From: Marinobacter sp. MDS2 | GTDB lineage: Bacteria; Pseudomonadota; Gammaproteobacteria; Pseudomonadales; Oleiphilaceae | Assembly: GCF_030718085.1 (NCBI RefSeq) | Contig: NZ_JAVAJF010000005.1 | Location: 10,736-74,735 of the forward strand | DNA length: 64,000 nucleotides | Direction: 5' to 3' | Part shown: piece by piece, positions 10,178 to 20,106 of the stretch | How the letters are laid out: each line of letters starts with the position of its first letter | Numbering within the stretch: position 1 is the stretch's first letter | The notes under the pieces: model-generated | Database searches by the model: none | Told to the model about the DNA's origin: nothing | The model's input: only the letters and a program-made list of their open reading frames with translations | Position numbers and translations under genes: made by a program

Positions 10178-10347
10178 CATTGACTCCGGTTGCGCGCCTG
10201 AAAAGCGCAGTATAGCGCGTTGAGTGTATGTTTATACCGTCATTGGCACCACAAGCGGGGTAGTTCTGCCGGTAGCGGCTCGCTATACTTCCCAGTTGAA
10301 TTTCCCGGCATACAGACTCTGTGCCCCCGACCCTCCAAGGCAGGTTA

Positions 10348-11676
10348 ATGACGGCAAATACCATCATCGCAGCCGATACCCGGATCAACGCCCGCTGGCT
10401 GATTCCGATTGAACCTTTTGGCGTTGTACTGGAACATCAGGCCGTCATACTGCAAGGGAGCCGGATTGCGGCCGTGCTGCCCCAAGCGGATGCAGACCAA
10501 AAATTTCGCACACGGGAGACTATTGATCTTCCGAATCACGTTGTCCTTCCCGGCTTGATCAACCTGCATGGCCACACCGCCATGTCACTGTTCCGCGGCA
10601 TGGCCGACGACCTGCCTCTGATGACGTGGCTGAACGAACACATCTGGCCCGCCGAAGGACAGTTTGTCTGCGAGCAGTTTGTTCTGGATGGCAGCCGACT
10701 GGCGATGGCTGAAATGCTACGCACCGGCACCACCACCTTTTCCGACATGTACTTTTTCCCGGAAGCCACCGCCCAGGCTGCTCATGACACTGGCATGCGC
10801 GCGCAGGTGTGTTTCCCGTTGATGGACATGCCCACCATGTGGGGTTCCGGTCCGGACGAGTATCTGGCAAAAGGTGCCGACCTGATTGCTCAGTGGCAAG
10901 ACGATGAATTTGTCATGCCCGCCATTGGGCCCCATGCACCGTACACCGTTTCCGATCAGCCTTTAACGACCGCCGTCGAGCTGTCTCGACAAACCGGCGC
11001 TGCCATTCAGATGCACCTGCACGAAACCGCGTTTGAAGTAGATGAAGCCCTAAAATTAACGGGGAAACGGCCGGTTGCTCGCATGGCGGAACTCGGCGTG
11101 CTGAGTAAGAACAGCCAATACGTGCACATGACTCAGCTCAATGAAGCCGATCTGGAACTGCTGGCGAACACCGGTGGCCACATCGTTCACTGCCCCGAGT
11201 CTAATTTAAAGCTCGCCAGTGGCATGTGCCCGGTTCAAACCTTGATCAACCAAGGCGTGAACGTCACCATCGGAACCGATGGCGCAGCCAGCAACAACGA
11301 TCTGGACCTGTTTGGCGAGCTGAAAACCGCAGCGATGTTGGCCAAAGTCGTTGCCGACGACGCCACTGCCCTGTCGGCTCACAAGGCTCTGGAAATGGCC
11401 ACTCTGAATGGTGCTCGGGCCCTCGGCCGTGAAGAAGAGCTCGGATCTCTTGTGGCGGGCAAGCTGGCTGATCTGATCGCCGTTGACCTCAGTGATCCGT
11501 TCATCCAGCCCGTTTACGACCCGGCTTCGCATCTCGTTTACAGCAACCATGGACGTGCCGTTAGCCACAGCTGGATTCACGGCGTGCCTCAATTGCAGGA
11601 TGGCCGTTTAACCCGAATTGATGTCCCGGACCTGATGCTGCGGGTTCGCGATTGGCAAAAACATATTCTCAGTTAA
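10348..11676 (+). CDS. mtaD: 5-methylthioadenosine / S-adenosylhomocysteine deaminase (TRZ/ATZ family)
   Basis: This amidohydrolase deaminates methylthioadenosine, the by-product of polyamine and acyl-homoserine-lactone synthesis. The 442-residue protein carries metal motifs LHGHTAM, MHLHE, YVHMTQL and IGTDGAASNND in the order expected for the family. I start it at the ATG at 10348, which follows AAGGCAGG, rather than at an upstream GTG. It is divergent from mtnA and 18 bases before ubiG; the same order mtaD-ubiG-mupP-yciK occurs in Pseudomonas aeruginosa (PA3170-PA3173 as I recall it), where it supports methylthioinosine-type salvage. A generic TRZ/ATZ hydrolase would be the alternative, but the context favours MtaD. 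Confidence 0.87.
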   Translation: MTANTIIAADTRINARWLIPIEPFGVVLEHQAVILQGSRIAAVLPQADADQKFRTRETIDLPNHVVLPGLINLHGHTAMSLFRGMADDLPLMTWLNEHIWPAEGQFVCEQFVLDGSRLAMAEMLRTGTTTFSDMYFFPEATAQAAHDTGMRAQVCFPLMDMPTMWGSGPDEYLAKGADLIAQWQDDEFVMPAIGPHAPYTVSDQPLTTAVELSRQTGAAIQMHLHETAFEVDEALKLTGKRPVARMAELGVLSKNSQYVHMTQLNEADLELLANTGGHIVHCPESNLKLASGMCPVQTLINQGVNVTIGTDGAASNNDLDLFGELKTAAMLAKVVADDATALSAHKALEMATLNGARALGREEELGSLVAGKLADLIAVDLSDPFIQPVYDPASHLVYSNHGRAVSHSWIHGVPQLQDGRLTRIDVPDLMLRVRDWQKHILS

Positions 11677-11694
11677 ATTTTCTCAGGGGCAAGC

Positions 11695-12411
11695 ATGAGC
11701 AACCAGAATGTAGATCAAAACGAGATCGCCAAGTTTGAGGCCCTCGCCAGTCGCTGGTGGGACCCCACCAGCGAATTCAAACCACTGCATGACATCAACC
11801 CATTGCGCCTGAACTTCATTGACGAGCGGGTGTCGCTTGCCGGAAAACGCGTTCTGGACGTGGGCTGCGGCGGCGGTTTGTTATCCGAAGGCATGGCACT
11901 CCGTGGCGCTCACGTAACCGGCGTCGATATGGGCGAGGCGCCTCTGCAGGTCGCCAAATTGCACGGTTTGGAATCCGGCGTGAAAGTGGACTACCGCCAG
12001 ACCACCATCGAAGATCTGGCCAGGGATCCAGAGCACGCCGGCCAGTACGACGCTGTCACCTGTCTCGAAATGCTCGAACACGTCCCGAACCCCGCTTCGG
12101 TGATTCAATCCTGCGCCGCTATGCTGCGCCCGGGTGGTCATTTGTTTGTATCCACCATCAACCGGAATCCCAAATCGTTCCTGTTCGCGATTGTCGGCGC
12201 CGAATACATCATGAAAATGCTGCCTCGGGGCACCCACGAATGGAACAAATTTATCCGTCCTTCAGAGATGTCCGATTATCTGCGCCAAGCCGGCCTGGAC
12301 ATCCGGGAGCTCACCGGCATGACCTACAACCCCATCACCAAGAGCTACAAACTCGGCCGTGATGTGGACGTCAATTACCTGATGCACGCCAAGGATATCC
12401 GTGAAGACTGA
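11695..12411 (+). CDS. ubiG: Ubiquinone biosynthesis O-methyltransferase UbiG
   Basis: UbiG carries out both O-methylations of ubiquinone synthesis using S-adenosylmethionine. The 238-residue protein has the SAM-binding motif [11 protein letters not shown] near residue 55, the LEMLEHV post-motif, and the N-terminal [10 protein letters not shown] signature that distinguishes UbiG from other methyltransferases. A ribosome site AGGGG precedes the ATG. Its last 11 bases overlap the start of mupP, which indicates translational coupling. Co-location with mtaD may reflect a shared need to manage SAM by-products, an inference. Confidence 0.95.
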   Translation: MSNQNVDQNEIAKFEALASRWWDPTSEFKPLHDINPLRLNFIDERVSLAGKRVLDVGCGGGLLSEGMALRGAHVTGVDMGEAPLQVAKLHGLESGVKVDYRQTTIEDLARDPEHAGQYDAVTCLEMLEHVPNPASVIQSCAAMLRPGGHLFVSTINRNPKSFLFAIVGAEYIMKMLPRGTHEWNKFIRPSEMSDYLRQAGLDIRELTGMTYNPITKSYKLGRDVDVNYLMHAKDIRED

Positions 12412-13066
12412 ACACAAACCGTCCGCGGTACTTTTTGATCTGGACGGCACGCTGATTGATACCGCACCGGACTTCATTCGCTGCCTGAACCAGTTGCGCC
12501 TGCAACACGATCTGGAGCCGTTGCCGGCAGAGTATATTCGCCGATCCGTCTCTAATGGCGCCCGCGCTATGGTTCGCCTTGGTTTTAATCTTGAGCCCGA
12601 GCATGACGGCTATCTGGATAAACACACAGCGTTCCTGGATCTCTACGAAGCGGGCGTAGCGGTAGAAACCACGTTATTTGACGGTATGAACGAACTGCTG
12701 CTCGAACTCGAAGCCAAAGGTATCCCCTGGGGCATCGTTACCAATAAGCCTGTGCGCTTTGCTGCCCCTCTGATCGAGGCGCTGGGCTTACAGGAACGTT
12801 GCGCGACACTGATCTGCCCCGATCACGTGAGCGAGCGCAAACCTCACCCGGAACCCATGTTTCTGGCCTGCAAAGAAATTAACGCTGCCCCGGAACAGGC
12901 TATCTACGTTGGCGATCACGTACGTGACATCGAGGCCGGTCGCAACGCAGGCATGTACACCATTGCCGTAAGATACGGCTACATTGAAGAACCGGAAACG
13001 GTTGATCTGTGGCAAGCCGATGCCATCGCCGACACCGTCAGCGACTTGGCAAAGCTGTTACAATAG
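12401..13066 (+). CDS. mupP: N-acetylmuramic acid 6-phosphate phosphatase, HAD superfamily
   Basis: MupP removes phosphate from MurNAc-6-phosphate in the cell-wall recycling route found in Pseudomonas-type bacteria. The 221-residue protein has HAD motif I DLDGTLID with D13 and D15, motif III lysine in IVTNKP, and motif [12 protein letters not shown]. The start is a GTG at 12401 inside the ubiG end, with AAGGA just upstream. The call rests on position between ubiG and yciK, the same place as the characterised Pseudomonas gene; sequence alone would also allow phosphoglycolate phosphatase (Gph). Confidence 0.82.
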   Translation: MKTEHKPSAVLFDLDGTLIDTAPDFIRCLNQLRLQHDLEPLPAEYIRRSVSNGARAMVRLGFNLEPEHDGYLDKHTAFLDLYEAGVAVETTLFDGMNELLLELEAKGIPWGIVTNKPVRFAAPLIEALGLQERCATLICPDHVSERKPHPEPMFLACKEINAAPEQAIYVGDHVRDIEAGRNAGMYTIAVRYGYIEEPETVDLWQADAIADTVSDLAKLLQ

Positions 13067-13131
13067 CCCTCAAATTATTTTATTGCCCGACCAGAGCGTG
13101 GTCGGATTTGGCCAGATATCGGAGACAGCTT

Positions 13132-13884
13132 ATGCATGATTACCAGGCACCCGCCGATCTTCTAAAAGACCGCATTGTCATGGTTACCGGAGCTGGCAGT
13201 GGCATAGGCCGCGCGGCGGCAAAAGCTTACGCGGCTCACGGTGCCACCGTCATTCTGGTAGGTCGTACCCTGTCCCGACTGGAAGAAGTGTACGACGAGA
13301 TCGAAGCCGCCGGTCACCCGCAGCCCGCGTTGGTGCCGATGAACTTCGAAGGCGCCGCCATGAAAGACTACGAAGAGCTGGCTATGACCATCGAAGAAAA
13401 CTTCGGGCGGCTTGACGGATTGCTCCATAATGCCGGCATTCTCGGTGCACGCAGTCCGGTAGAACTGTACGATCCGGAAACCTGGAACAAGGTCATGCAG
13501 GTTAACGCCACGGCACCGTTCATGCTTAGCCGGGCCATGATCCCTTTGCTCCGGCAATCCGATGCTGCGTCCATGATCTTCACCTCATCCGGTGTCGGCC
13601 GCCAAGCGCGCGCTTACTGGGGAGCCTATGCGGTTTCCAAGTTCGCCATTGAAGGGCTTTCGCAATTGCTGGCCGATGAGCTGGACGATGAACGCAACAA
13701 CATTCGCGTGAACAGCCTGAATCCGGGAGCGACCCGCACAGGAATGCGAGTGCTTGCCTACCCGGCGGAAGACCCAAAGAAAAACCCGGAACCCGAGCAG
13801 CTTATGCCTATTTACCTCTACCTGATGGGTAAAGACAGCGAAGGTGTGACTGGCCAGCAAATTGACGCACAACCGAAAAACTGA
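13132..13884 (+). CDS. yciK: YciK-type short-chain dehydrogenase/reductase
   Basis: This 250-residue cytoplasmic SDR has the NAD(P) motif TGAGSGIGRA near residue 20, the NAG motif (HNAGILG), the catalytic Ser region IFTSSGV and the YAVSK catalytic motif. The physiological substrate of YciK is not known. The ATG at 13132 is preceded by GGAGACAGC; the longer frame starting inside mupP lacks this support. It follows mupP by 65 bases, and its stop overlaps the next start as TGATG, so it is in the same run of genes. Confidence 0.88.
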   Translation: MHDYQAPADLLKDRIVMVTGAGSGIGRAAAKAYAAHGATVILVGRTLSRLEEVYDEIEAAGHPQPALVPMNFEGAAMKDYEELAMTIEENFGRLDGLLHNAGILGARSPVELYDPETWNKVMQVNATAPFMLSRAMIPLLRQSDAASMIFTSSGVGRQARAYWGAYAVSKFAIEGLSQLLADELDDERNNIRVNSLNPGATRTGMRVLAYPAEDPKKNPEPEQLMPIYLYLMGKDSEGVTGQQIDAQPKN

Positions 13885-14117
13885 TGGAACTGATCTTCTA
13901 CACCACGTCCAACTGTCACCTGTGCGAACTGGCCGAAGCACTCCTGGTTAATACCCCTATGCCGGAGCCGATACCCGTGGATGTGGTGGACATCGCCCAA
14001 TCCGAAGCACTGGTTGAGCGTTACGGCACGCGCATTCCGGTTCTGCGCCGACAAGACACGGGCACGGAACTTGGCTGGCCCTTTACTCAAGACCAGCTAC
14101 TCACGTTTTTGCAATAA
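13884..14117 (+). CDS. Small glutaredoxin-like (DUF836 type) protein
   Basis: The 77-residue protein has a thioredoxin-fold start ([12 protein letters not shown]) with a CxxC at residues 11-14 and the cis-Pro region RIPVLRR, which fits the short DUF836 glutaredoxin-like family. It could act as a thiol-disulfide protein, but no partner is known. Its ATG overlaps the yciK stop by one base. It is 13 bases from yaaA, a peroxide-stress gene, which makes a redox role reasonable. Confidence 0.8.
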   Translation: MELIFYTTSNCHLCELAEALLVNTPMPEPIPVDVVDIAQSEALVERYGTRIPVLRRQDTGTELGWPFTQDQLLTFLQ

Positions 14118-14130
14118 AGGATCCGCTACT

Positions 14131-14904
14131 ATGTTGATGGTCATCTCCCCCGCCAAAACTCTGGACTATGAAAGCCCTCTGGCTACGGAAACCTATTCCC
14201 AACCGGACTACCTGGACGATGCGTGCGAGCTGATTGATCAACTGAAGGAACTGGAACCGCATCAGGTCAGCAACCTGATGAGCATCAGTGACAAGCTGGG
14301 CCAGCTCAACGCTGACAGATTCCGCAACTGGCACACCCCCTTTACGCCGGAGAACGCACGCCAAGCCATTCTGGCGTTTAAAGGTGATGTTTACACTGGT
14401 CTGGATGCGGAAAGCTTCAGCCAAGACGACTTCATCTTTGCGCAAAAGCACCTGCGTATGCTTTCTGGCCTCTACGGCTTGCTCAAACCGTTGGACCTGA
14501 TGCAGCCGTACCGGCTTGAAATGGGCACCAAGTTCGAGAATCAACGCGGCAAAGATCTTTATGCGTTCTGGGGCGACAAGTTAACATCGGCCGTGAACAT
14601 ACTGCTGGAGAAAGACGATCAGGTTCTCGTAAATCTCGCATCCAATGAGTATTTTAAGAGTATCCAGAAGAAGAATCTGAAGGGCCAGTTGATCACGCCT
14701 CAGTTTAAAGACTTCAAGAACGGCAAATACAAGATCATCAGTTTTTACGCCAAAAAAGCGCGCGGCCTGATGTGCCGCTACGCCATTCAAAACCGCATCA
14801 CGCAAGCCGAAGATCTCAAAGGCTTTGACCTCGATGGCTATTACTTCAGTGAAGAACAATCCGATAAAAACAACTGGGTTTTCCTGCGTGACGAACAAGG
14901 TTAA
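14131..14904 (+). CDS. yaaA: Peroxide stress protein YaaA (DUF328)
   Basis: YaaA lowers intracellular free iron and protects DNA during peroxide stress in E. coli. The 257-residue protein starts [14 protein letters not shown] and contains SGLYGLL and the QNRI and NNWVF segments typical of the family; length matches the E. coli protein (about 258). The ATG at 14131 has AAAGGA 9 bases upstream. Longer upstream frames are overlaps with the preceding gene. It ends the run begun by ubiG. Confidence 0.94.
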   Translation: MLMVISPAKTLDYESPLATETYSQPDYLDDACELIDQLKELEPHQVSNLMSISDKLGQLNADRFRNWHTPFTPENARQAILAFKGDVYTGLDAESFSQDDFIFAQKHLRMLSGLYGLLKPLDLMQPYRLEMGTKFENQRGKDLYAFWGDKLTSAVNILLEKDDQVLVNLASNEYFKSIQKKNLKGQLITPQFKDFKNGKYKIISFYAKKARGLMCRYAIQNRITQAEDLKGFDLDGYYFSEEQSDKNNWVFLRDEQG

Positions 14905-14948
14905 ACCAAGATTTTCACTCGTACATTTCTGTTGATATCGGAGCAAAC

Positions 14949-15149
14949 ATGAACGAAGCTGTTTTTTCCCAGATCGCCATGGCGGTGCTTCTGACGGGTC
15001 TTATTGGCTGGATGGGTTTTATTGTCTGGGATCTTGCCAAAAAATCCCAGGCTGGCAAATTCGGTACCATTGCACTATTCACCGTGTTGGGTGCGGGTGT
15101 TGTTGGCTTTATCGTTAAAACCGTACTGGTTGAAATCCTGCAAATCTAA
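14949..15149 (+). CDS. Small two-span membrane protein, DUF2788 type
   Basis: The 66-residue protein has two hydrophobic spans (about 7-28 and 40-62) joined by the polar stretch WDLAKKSQAGKFG, which I recognise as the hallmark of DUF2788. Function is unknown. A ribosome site (CGGAGCA) precedes the ATG. The basic connecting loop predicts a hairpin with both termini on the periplasmic side. Confidence 0.82.
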   Translation: MNEAVFSQIAMAVLLTGLIGWMGFIVWDLAKKSQAGKFGTIALFTVLGAGVVGFIVKTVLVEILQI

Positions 15150-15247
15150 ACATGCGCTGCCGGTAACTTTACGGCTGCCCGCCGGTAGCCGTATCATCCC
15201 TTCCCTTTTCAGAAATGCCCCAATCAAACAGCAAGGACATAAACCCC

Positions 15248-16174
15248 ATGTGGTTTCGTAACGCCCGAGTTTTCCGTTTTACCAAACCCTTCGACATTAC
15301 GGCCGAAGCCTTGGAAGAAAAGCTGCAGGCCGATGCGTTCAAGCCCTGCGGCCCACAAGAAACCATGCGTCAGGGGTGGGTTCCTCCACTGGGCAAGCAC
15401 GGCGAGTTGCTGGTACACAGCGCCAATGGCTATCACCTGATTGCCCTGCGTAAAGAAGAAAAGATCTTACCCGGCCCGGTGGTCAAAGAAGCCGTAGAAG
15501 AGCGTGCTGAGGCCATTGAAGTGGAACAGAGCCGGAAGGTTCGCCGTAAAGAAAAAGACGAAATCAAAGAACAAGTGATGCTGGAAATGCTGCCACAGGC
15601 GTTTTCCCGCAATCGCCGCTGCTACGCCTATCTGGCGCCGAAAGACGGCGTATTGGTGGTCGATGCCGGTTCCGCCAAGCAAGCCGAAGACCTGGCTTCC
15701 ACGCTCAGGAAGACCCTGGGGTCATTGCCCGTGCGGCCACCGGTGGTTGAGCAGGCACCCGCGTTTACCTTTACCGGCTGGCTGACCGAAACCGTCGACC
15801 TTCCCGCCACGATTGAATTAGGCAATGAATGCGAATTGAAAGACCCGTCCGAAGACGGCGGTGTTGTTCGTTGTAAAGGTCTGGATCTGAAGGCCGACGA
15901 GATCCGTAATCACCTGGAAACAGGCATGCAAGTCACCAAACTGGCTGTCACCTGGGACAACAACGTACATCTGGTGCTTGATGAGGAGCTAAGCATTCGC
16001 CGTTTGAAGTTCGGGGAGACACTGCAGGAACAACTGGACGACGTCGACGTAGACGATGCCGTGGCCAAGTTCGATGCAGCCTTTACCATCATGACGCTGG
16101 AACTGTCACGCATGATTCCCGGTCTGCTGGAAGCCCTTGGCGGTGAAGACCGCTCCGCCATTGTCGAAGACTAA
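15248..16174 (+). CDS. rdgC: Recombination-associated protein RdgC
   Basis: RdgC is a ring-shaped DNA-binding protein that limits RecA loading. The 308-residue protein starts MWFRNARVFRFTKPF, a hallmark of the family, and shows conserved segments CGPQETMRQGWVPP and FAFTGWLTE-like sequence; length agrees with E. coli RdgC (303). I use the internal ATG at 15248, reached by the AAGGACAT ribosome site, rather than 15215. It is convergent with the Pat-type gene. Confidence 0.94.
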   Translation: MWFRNARVFRFTKPFDITAEALEEKLQADAFKPCGPQETMRQGWVPPLGKHGELLVHSANGYHLIALRKEEKILPGPVVKEAVEERAEAIEVEQSRKVRRKEKDEIKEQVMLEMLPQAFSRNRRCYAYLAPKDGVLVVDAGSAKQAEDLASTLRKTLGSLPVRPPVVEQAPAFTFTGWLTETVDLPATIELGNECELKDPSEDGGVVRCKGLDLKADEIRNHLETGMQVTKLAVTWDNNVHLVLDEELSIRRLKFGETLQEQLDDVDVDDAVAKFDAAFTIMTLELSRMIPGLLEALGGEDRSAIVED

Positions 16175-16193
16175 TCGACAAACACCTGAAACC

Positions 16194-16216
16194 GGCGGGG
16201 GGTTAGCCCCCCCGCT
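16194..16216. terminator. GC hairpin between convergent rdgC and the Pat-type gene
   Basis: GCGGGGGG and CCCCCCCGC flank a TTAG loop and make a very strong stem. The loop contains the stop codon of the minus-strand gene. No uniform T run follows on either strand, so it may act as a shared block rather than a textbook terminator. Confidence 0.45.
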
Positions 16217-18947
16217 TATTCAGCCTTTCTTTTTGCCAGTCCTTTTCGGGCTCATTCAGCACCAACCTCAAGTCCATCACCTCTTCCACAGGGTTAAACT
16301 TGATATCAAACCCAAGATGTTCAGCCAGCTGGAGCATCGGCCGGTTTTCGGGCAACACATCCCCGACCATCTCCATCGTGCCCCGGCTTCGGCAGTATTC
16401 AATCATTTTCTGCATCAACGCTACGCCCAATCCCTCGCCTTTCATTCGGTCATCAACCATGACCGCGAACTCGCTGCGAAGGTTATCGGCATCGGTCCAT
16501 ACGCGCACCGTGCCGAGCGTTTCCTCACCCTCGCCGTTCTCTTTTTTTGTATTGGCAATGAACACCATCTCCCGGTCATAATCGATCTGCACCATCTGAG
16601 CAACGTCTTCGCGGGAGAAATGCTTGCGATACTGGAAGAAACGGTAGCGGATCGATTCTGGCGACTGGTATTCGTGGAAAGCCCGGTGCGACGGCTCATC
16701 CTGAGCCAGAACGGGGCGAATGATTACTCGTCGGCCAGACTTGGGCAACACAATCCATTCTTCGAGCTCCCGCGGGTAAGCCTGAATAATCGGCCGACTT
16801 GGCTTGTCATCCAGATCAACCGCGATACTGACGGCAACAGCCCCCTGCTCGTTAAACAACAGAGGTGAAATTTCCAACCCTCGAATTTCCGGAATATCGA
16901 TGACGATCTGTGATAGCTTCACCAGCGTTTCGGACACCGCCCGTATGTCTTCCTGGGGCCGCAAGCTGTGCTCTTTCAACAACTTGTACATATAAGTCCG
17001 GCGTAGAAGCTCTCTAGCCAGCACCATGTTCAAGGGCGGCAATGCGATCTGGCGATCGGTGGTAATGTTGATCTGAGCGCCCGCGGCGCCGCACACCACC
17101 AATGGACCAAACACTTCGTCCCGAGTGATCCCCACACTAAACTCTATGCCGCCCACGTGTTGATAGGAATGCTGCATCGCAAATCCCAAGAATCCACTAT
17201 TGGGAAAGTGCTCCTCATACTCATCAATCAGAAACCGGCTGCCATCGATGATGGCCTGCTCGCTGTTCAGGTTTTTGATGGTACCTTTGTAGCGACGCTG
17301 CGTCGGCGTCAGATCGAGAAACGGGTAACAGACCTGCTCATGTACGATGGTCAGATCAATCGGACGCCGCTCCACCGCGAAAATTTCCAGCACTTCTTCA
17401 ACATCATCGCAGTACACGGTTTCTATCGCGTTGATGCCATAGTCCCGAATCACCTGACGCGCTTCGCGACTGGAAAGATGCTTTCGGCCATCACGGAGCG
17501 CCTTGGCCACCAGCGAACGCGTGTTCGCCCTGTCCGCAAAGTGGTCAGTGAACGATTCCGGTGTCTCACTCAATAGCCGCTGCACTCGCTGATGCTTTAC
17601 ATGCTGCATGAATGCATTGACGGCTTTTTCCGGATTGAAGAACGAGGGTAAGCCGGCACGGTAAAACTCATCACGGGCGTCCATCACCGTACTTTGACCT
17701 AACCAACAGGTGAAAATATTGAGCCGCGTACCTTTCGATGCCTGTACCACAGCATCTGCAATTTGAAGGCTGTCCTGAACCAGAGTGGGTGCGTACATCA
17801 CCAGCACGTTTGCAATGTTCGGGTCTTTCGCGAGGATTTTGACCGCTTTGGCGTACAGTTCCGGCGAGGCATCGTAGTTCAAATCGATGGGGTTTTTCCG
17901 AGTCCAATAGGGGGGTAACAACTTACCCAACTCTTCAATGGTTGCATCCGACAGTTCAGCCAGCTCCCCGCCCAGGTGAGACAGCCGGTCAACCGCCAGT
18001 ACTCCGGGGCCCACACCATTCGCGATAATCGCCAGGGATTCGCGCCTTAAAGGCCGCATACGGGTGAGGGTTTCCAACGCATCAAACATCTGCCCTAGCC
18101 CATCAACCCGAAGCACACCGCCACGCTGCAGCATCGCATCGTAAATAGGATCGCTGTGAGACACGCCGGCCGGAAGGTCATGAGGAATCCACTCCGATTC
18201 CGGTACCCGACCGGATTTAACCGCAATCACCGGTTTGGTCCGCGACGCCACCCGAACGGCCGACATGAACCGGCGAGGATTAGGAATGCTTTCGATGTGC
18301 AACAGAATGGCGCGGGTTTGGCTGTCCTGTGCGAGGTAATCGATCAGGTCGTCGTGGTCGATGTCCATGCCATCGCCCAGTGTCAGGAAGTAAGAGAACC
18401 CCACACCGCGGGCAAACGCCCAATCGAGAACGGAACTGGCGATCGTGCCTGACTGGCCGATAAAAGCCACCCGGCCGGGGATGGCCCCCATGTGAGCGTA
18501 CGTGGCGTTCAAGTGCCTAGCCGGCACCATCAGGCCGATGGTGTTTGGCCCCAATACCCGTATCCCGGTTTCTCTTGCCGCATCACGGACCGAATACATC
18601 AATGGCTGACCGGTTTTACTGTGGGTACGAGACATACCACCGGTCATCACGATGGCTGTGCGCACCCCGCTTTCGCCAAGCTTACGAATCATTTTGGGGA
18701 CGGTATGAGGCGGCGTACACACAATGGCCAGATCAGGGGTGAAATCCAGCTGCGACACTTTGGCAACACATGGCACACCATGAACGTTGTCATAATCGTT
18801 CTGGTTGACCACCACCATACGACCCGGGAAGCCGCCACCTAACATGTTCCGCAGCACCATACCGCCCAGGTTGTCCGCCCGCTCGGAGGCACCGATCACA
18901 GCGATCGATTCAGGGTTGAACAGACTTTCCAGATAACGGGTACTCAA
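16203..18947 (-). CDS. Protein acetyltransferase of the Pat/YfiQ type: acyl-CoA synthetase-like plus GNAT
   Basis: The 914-residue protein has an NDP-forming acyl-CoA synthetase-like core: CoA-binding Rossmann segment (AVIGASERADNLGG, first 130 residues), succinyl-CoA-synthetase-like domains and an ATP-grasp region (about 480-690). A C-terminal GNAT domain follows (about 720-890; VMVDDRMKGEGLGVALM). This is the architecture of Pat enzymes, which acetylate lysines of acetyl-CoA synthetase and other proteins. I prefer the TTG at 18947, which has GGGAGAG upstream, to the TTG at 18995. It is divergent from a deacetylase-family gene, an apt pairing. Confidence 0.85.
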   Translation of the reverse strand: MSTRYLESLFNPESIAVIGASERADNLGGMVLRNMLGGGFPGRMVVVNQNDYDNVHGVPCVAKVSQLDFTPDLAIVCTPPHTVPKMIRKLGESGVRTAIVMTGGMSRTHSKTGQPLMYSVRDAARETGIRVLGPNTIGLMVPARHLNATYAHMGAIPGRVAFIGQSGTIASSVLDWAFARGVGFSYFLTLGDGMDIDHDDLIDYLAQDSQTRAILLHIESIPNPRRFMSAVRVASRTKPVIAVKSGRVPESEWIPHDLPAGVSHSDPIYDAMLQRGGVLRVDGLGQMFDALETLTRMRPLRRESLAIIANGVGPGVLAVDRLSHLGGELAELSDATIEELGKLLPPYWTRKNPIDLNYDASPELYAKAVKILAKDPNIANVLVMYAPTLVQDSLQIADAVVQASKGTRLNIFTCWLGQSTVMDARDEFYRAGLPSFFNPEKAVNAFMQHVKHQRVQRLLSETPESFTDHFADRANTRSLVAKALRDGRKHLSSREARQVIRDYGINAIETVYCDDVEEVLEIFAVERRPIDLTIVHEQVCYPFLDLTPTQRRYKGTIKNLNSEQAIIDGSRFLIDEYEEHFPNSGFLGFAMQHSYQHVGGIEFSVGITRDEVFGPLVVCGAAGAQINITTDRQIALPPLNMVLARELLRRTYMYKLLKEHSLRPQEDIRAVSETLVKLSQIVIDIPEIRGLEISPLLFNEQGAVAVSIAVDLDDKPSRPIIQAYPRELEEWIVLPKSGRRVIIRPVLAQDEPSHRAFHEYQSPESIRYRFFQYRKHFSREDVAQMVQIDYDREMVFIANTKKENGEGEETLGTVRVWTDADNLRSEFAVMVDDRMKGEGLGVALMQKMIEYCRSRGTMEMVGDVLPENRPMLQLAEHLGFDIKFNPVEEVMDLRLVLNEPEKDWQKERLNKRGG

Positions 18948-19008
18948 GAGGACTCTCCCTGAACCAGATGATGGCGACGTAGATAAGAATCTCAATAAAA
19001 CAGGTTAC

Positions 19009-19073
19009 TTATCAATGTATACCTTATCTTAGATCGGTATTTCCTGATGTAAATCGGGTATACCCATCGATAA
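19009..19073. promoter_or_regulatory. Inverted repeats between the Pat-type and deacetylase genes
   Basis: TTATCAATGTATACC (19009-19023) is repeated in inverted, slightly longer form at 19057-19073. The right copy contains the perfect 10-base palindrome GGGTATACCC (19056-19065). The element lies between two divergent genes and could control both. The regulator is unknown. Confidence 0.35.
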
Positions 19074-19167
19074 GCCACGACCTATTAGACGAAAGTAGCC
19101 CACATCCACTCCACATCCTTGTTAACATGACACAAATAGTAACCAGACTCAGGCTCGGACCCTCAGT

Positions 19168-20094
19168 ATGACCACCGCCTTTTTTTCCCACGAAGATTGC
19201 CTGAAACACAACATGGGCTCCGAACATCCGGAGAGCCCCGAACGTATTCAGAGCATTCTGGCACACATTGCCGAGACCGAACTCCAGCAAAAGCTCGATT
19301 GGGTGCGACCGGAAGAAATCACCCGTGATCAGCTGCTGATGGTCCATCCCGAGTCCTACTTGCAGCAGCTCGACCTGATGGCGCCCACTCGGGGCCGGGT
19401 GTTTACCGACCCAGACACCTCGCTGATGCCAGACACCTTGAGAGCCGCCAGATTGGCCGCCGGTGGAAACGTGCAAGCCGTTGATATGGTCATGAGCAGT
19501 CAGGTGACCAACGCGTTTATTTGTGCAAGGCCCCCCGGACATCATGCTGAACGCACGAAATCCATGGGTTTTTGCTTCTATAACAACATTGCTTTGGCGG
19601 CGTTAAGGGCACTGAATTTCCATCAGCTAGAACGGGTTGCCATCATCGATTTTGATGTTCACCAAGGCAATGGAACCGCCGACATCGTGGGTGGCGACGA
19701 GCGTATTATGATGTGCTCTAGCTTCCAGCACCCGCTGTATCCTCACAGTCATGTACACCGCCAACCCGACAACATCATCAATGCGCCGATCGAAGCGAAT
19801 TGCTCGTCCGCAGAATACCGCAAACGGGTAGAAGCAACCTGGTTGAAAAAGCTTCAGGATTTTCGGCCGCAATTGGTGCTGGTATCCGCAGGCTTTGATG
19901 GCCACAGGCTAGACCCTATGGCAGAAATGAATCTGGAAACCGAAGATTACCGCTGGCTGACGGAAATGATCGTGAGTGTCGCCAGTGATCACGCCAACGA
20001 CCGGGTGATCTCAACGCTGGAAGGCGGCTATCATCTAAGGGCACTCGGTGAAAGCGTGACTGCCCACCTCGAGGTATTGGACGCGGTCTACTAA
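19168..20094 (+). CDS. Zinc-dependent histone-deacetylase-family amidohydrolase
   Basis: The 308-residue enzyme has all catalytic features of the HDAC/acetylpolyamine amidohydrolase family: tandem His H125/H126 in RPPGHHAE, zinc ligands D163 and H165 in DFDVHQGNG and D244 in SAGFDGH, and Tyr288 in LEGGYHL. It should remove acetyl groups from lysine, polyamines or related amines; the real substrate is unknown. No signal peptide is seen. It is divergent from the Pat-type acetyltransferase, which suggests reversible protein acetylation as the role. No strong ribosome site precedes the ATG. It is convergent with motY. Confidence 0.88.
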   Translation: MTTAFFSHEDCLKHNMGSEHPESPERIQSILAHIAETELQQKLDWVRPEEITRDQLLMVHPESYLQQLDLMAPTRGRVFTDPDTSLMPDTLRAARLAAGGNVQAVDMVMSSQVTNAFICARPPGHHAERTKSMGFCFYNNIALAALRALNFHQLERVAIIDFDVHQGNGTADIVGGDERIMMCSSFQHPLYPHSHVHRQPDNIINAPIEANCSSAEYRKRVEATWLKKLQDFRPQLVLVSAGFDGHRLDPMAEMNLETEDYRWLTEMIVSVASDHANDRVISTLEGGYHLRALGESVTAHLEVLDAVY

Positions 20095-20106
20095 GGGGAT
20101 CAGAGT

